A stretch of 5,612 nt of DNA from an uncultured Coriobacteriaceae bacterium (GTDB lineage Bacteria; Actinomycetota; Coriobacteriia; Coriobacteriales; Atopobiaceae). Position 1 is the stretch's first letter; every line of letters starts with the position of its first letter. The position numbers and the translations under genes are program-made. Shown here one piece after another: positions 5,248 to 5,612 of this stretch. The stretch lies in contig CACXFF010000167.1 in NCBI GenBank assembly GCA_902766805.1, positions 1-5,612 of the forward strand, in the 5' to 3' direction. A model generated the notes under the pieces. That model saw nothing but the letters and a program-made list of their open reading frames with translations. It was not told the origin of the DNA and ran no database searches.

Positions 5248-5260
5248 CCAGAGAGTCTGG
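5248..5260. other. short dyad upstream of the asp23 operon
   Basis: CCAGA-GAG-TCTGG is a perfect 5-bp inverted repeat with a 3-nt loop, between the efp terminator and the asp23 start. It could be a minor operator. I see no convincing -35/-10 pair in 5225-5268: TTGCCG (5271-5266) with 17-nt spacing gives only TCACAC as a -10 box. Confidence 0.25.
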
Positions 5261-5268
5261 GGCACGGC

Positions 5269-5309
5269 AAAAGCGGGCGCGCGCCTGCGCCGGAGGCTGG
5301 CACGCGCCC
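5269..5309 (-). terminator. intrinsic-type terminator after efp
   Basis: On the minus strand GGGCGCGTGCC (5309-5299) pairs with GGCGCGCGCCC (5285-5275), giving an 11-bp stem with a single T-G wobble. The 13-nt loop contains an inner GCC-TCC-GGC. The stem is followed by GC and then TTTT (5272-5269). It starts 11 nt after the efp stop. The short T-tract is typical of GC-rich genomes, so some read-through into asp23 is possible. Confidence 0.75.
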
Positions 5310-5320
5310 GTCCTGCACTG

Positions 5321-5612
5321 CTAGACGCGCTGAACGAACTTGCCGTCGCGCGTGTCGACCTTGATGGTCTCGCCCTCGTTGAGGTACATGGGGACCTGGA
5401 TGGTCGCGCCGGTCTCGATGACGGCAGGCTTGGTGCCGCCCTGGACGGTGTCGCCCTTGAAGCCAGGATCGGTGCTCGTGATGGTGACCTCCACGAACAT
5501 GGGCGGCTGCACGTTGTAGAGCACGCCGTTGGCGTACTGCAGCTGGCAGACGTCGTTCTCCTTCATCCACTTCTGGTTGTCGCCGATGAGCTCAGCGCCG
5601 ACCTCGACCTGC
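5321..5612 (-). CDS. efp: elongation factor P, C-terminal half (gene runs off the right edge)
   Basis: EF-P binds ribosomes stalled at consecutive prolines and promotes peptide bond formation. The last 96 codons are present (first complete codon begins at 5611), out of about 185. They cover the end of OB domain II and domain III: ELIGDNQKWMKE, the NGVLYNVQPPMFVEVTI strand region, TDPGFKGDT, GGTKPAVIETGATIQVPMYL, then the family-typical ending NEGETIKVDTRDGKFVQRV. The sequence closely follows bacterial EF-P rather than the EF-P-like YeiP. Domain I, with the residue modified by Lys or rhamnose enzymes, lies outside the window, so the modification type cannot be judged. The stop is TAG at 5323, followed after 11 nt by a strong hairpin with a T-tract. 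Confidence 0.96.
   Translation of the reverse strand, partial: QVEVGAELIGDNQKWMKENDVCQLQYANGVLYNVQPPMFVEVTITSTDPGFKGDTVQGGTKPAVIETGATIQVPMYLNEGETIKVDTRDGKFVQRV

Overview
This window looks like a chromosomal housekeeping block from a high-GC Gram-positive bacterium. All eight genes lie on the minus strand and read from the right end to the left: efp (3' end only), an Asp23/Gls24-family gene, nusB, xseB, tlyA, nadK, recN and pyrG (5' end only). The run tlyA-nadK-recN-pyrG is the actinobacterial arrangement, as in mycobacteria. The run efp-asp23-nusB-xse-tlyA-recN resembles the Bacillus/Clostridium cluster. This mixture, the GC-rich codon use and the protein variants suggest a member of the Coriobacteriia (an Olsenella, Atopobium or Collinsella relative). 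That placement is inference, because no rRNA or other marker is present.

Layout, in transcription order. efp ends at 5321 and is followed by a good intrinsic-type terminator (5269-5309). A tightly packed operon then starts at 5224. asp23 leads into nusB after 2 nt, with a GTG start and a strong Shine-Dalgarno inside the asp23 tail. nusB overlaps xseB by 1 nt (TAATG), and xseB overlaps tlyA by 4 nt (GTGA). A gene-free stretch of 262 nt follows (2959-3220). It holds two diverged 36-nt dyad repeats, a GC-rich hairpin and a probable nadK promoter. nadK and recN form the next operon, with a 4-nt ATGA overlap. Directly after the recN stop lies a perfect 37-bp inverted repeat (401-481). The pyrG promoter region and leader come next, then the start of pyrG.

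Functionally the genes serve translation (EF-P), rRNA transcription antitermination (NusB), rRNA methylation (TlyA), DNA repair (ExoVII small subunit, RecN), NADP supply (NAD kinase), envelope or stress functions (Asp23 family) and CTP synthesis (PyrG). No defence, mobile-element or biosynthetic system is visible, and I found no convincing undescribed protein system. The most interesting material is non-coding: the 37-bp perfect palindrome between recN and pyrG, the paired 36-nt repeats between tlyA and nadK, and a pyrG leader able to fold over its ribosome binding site.
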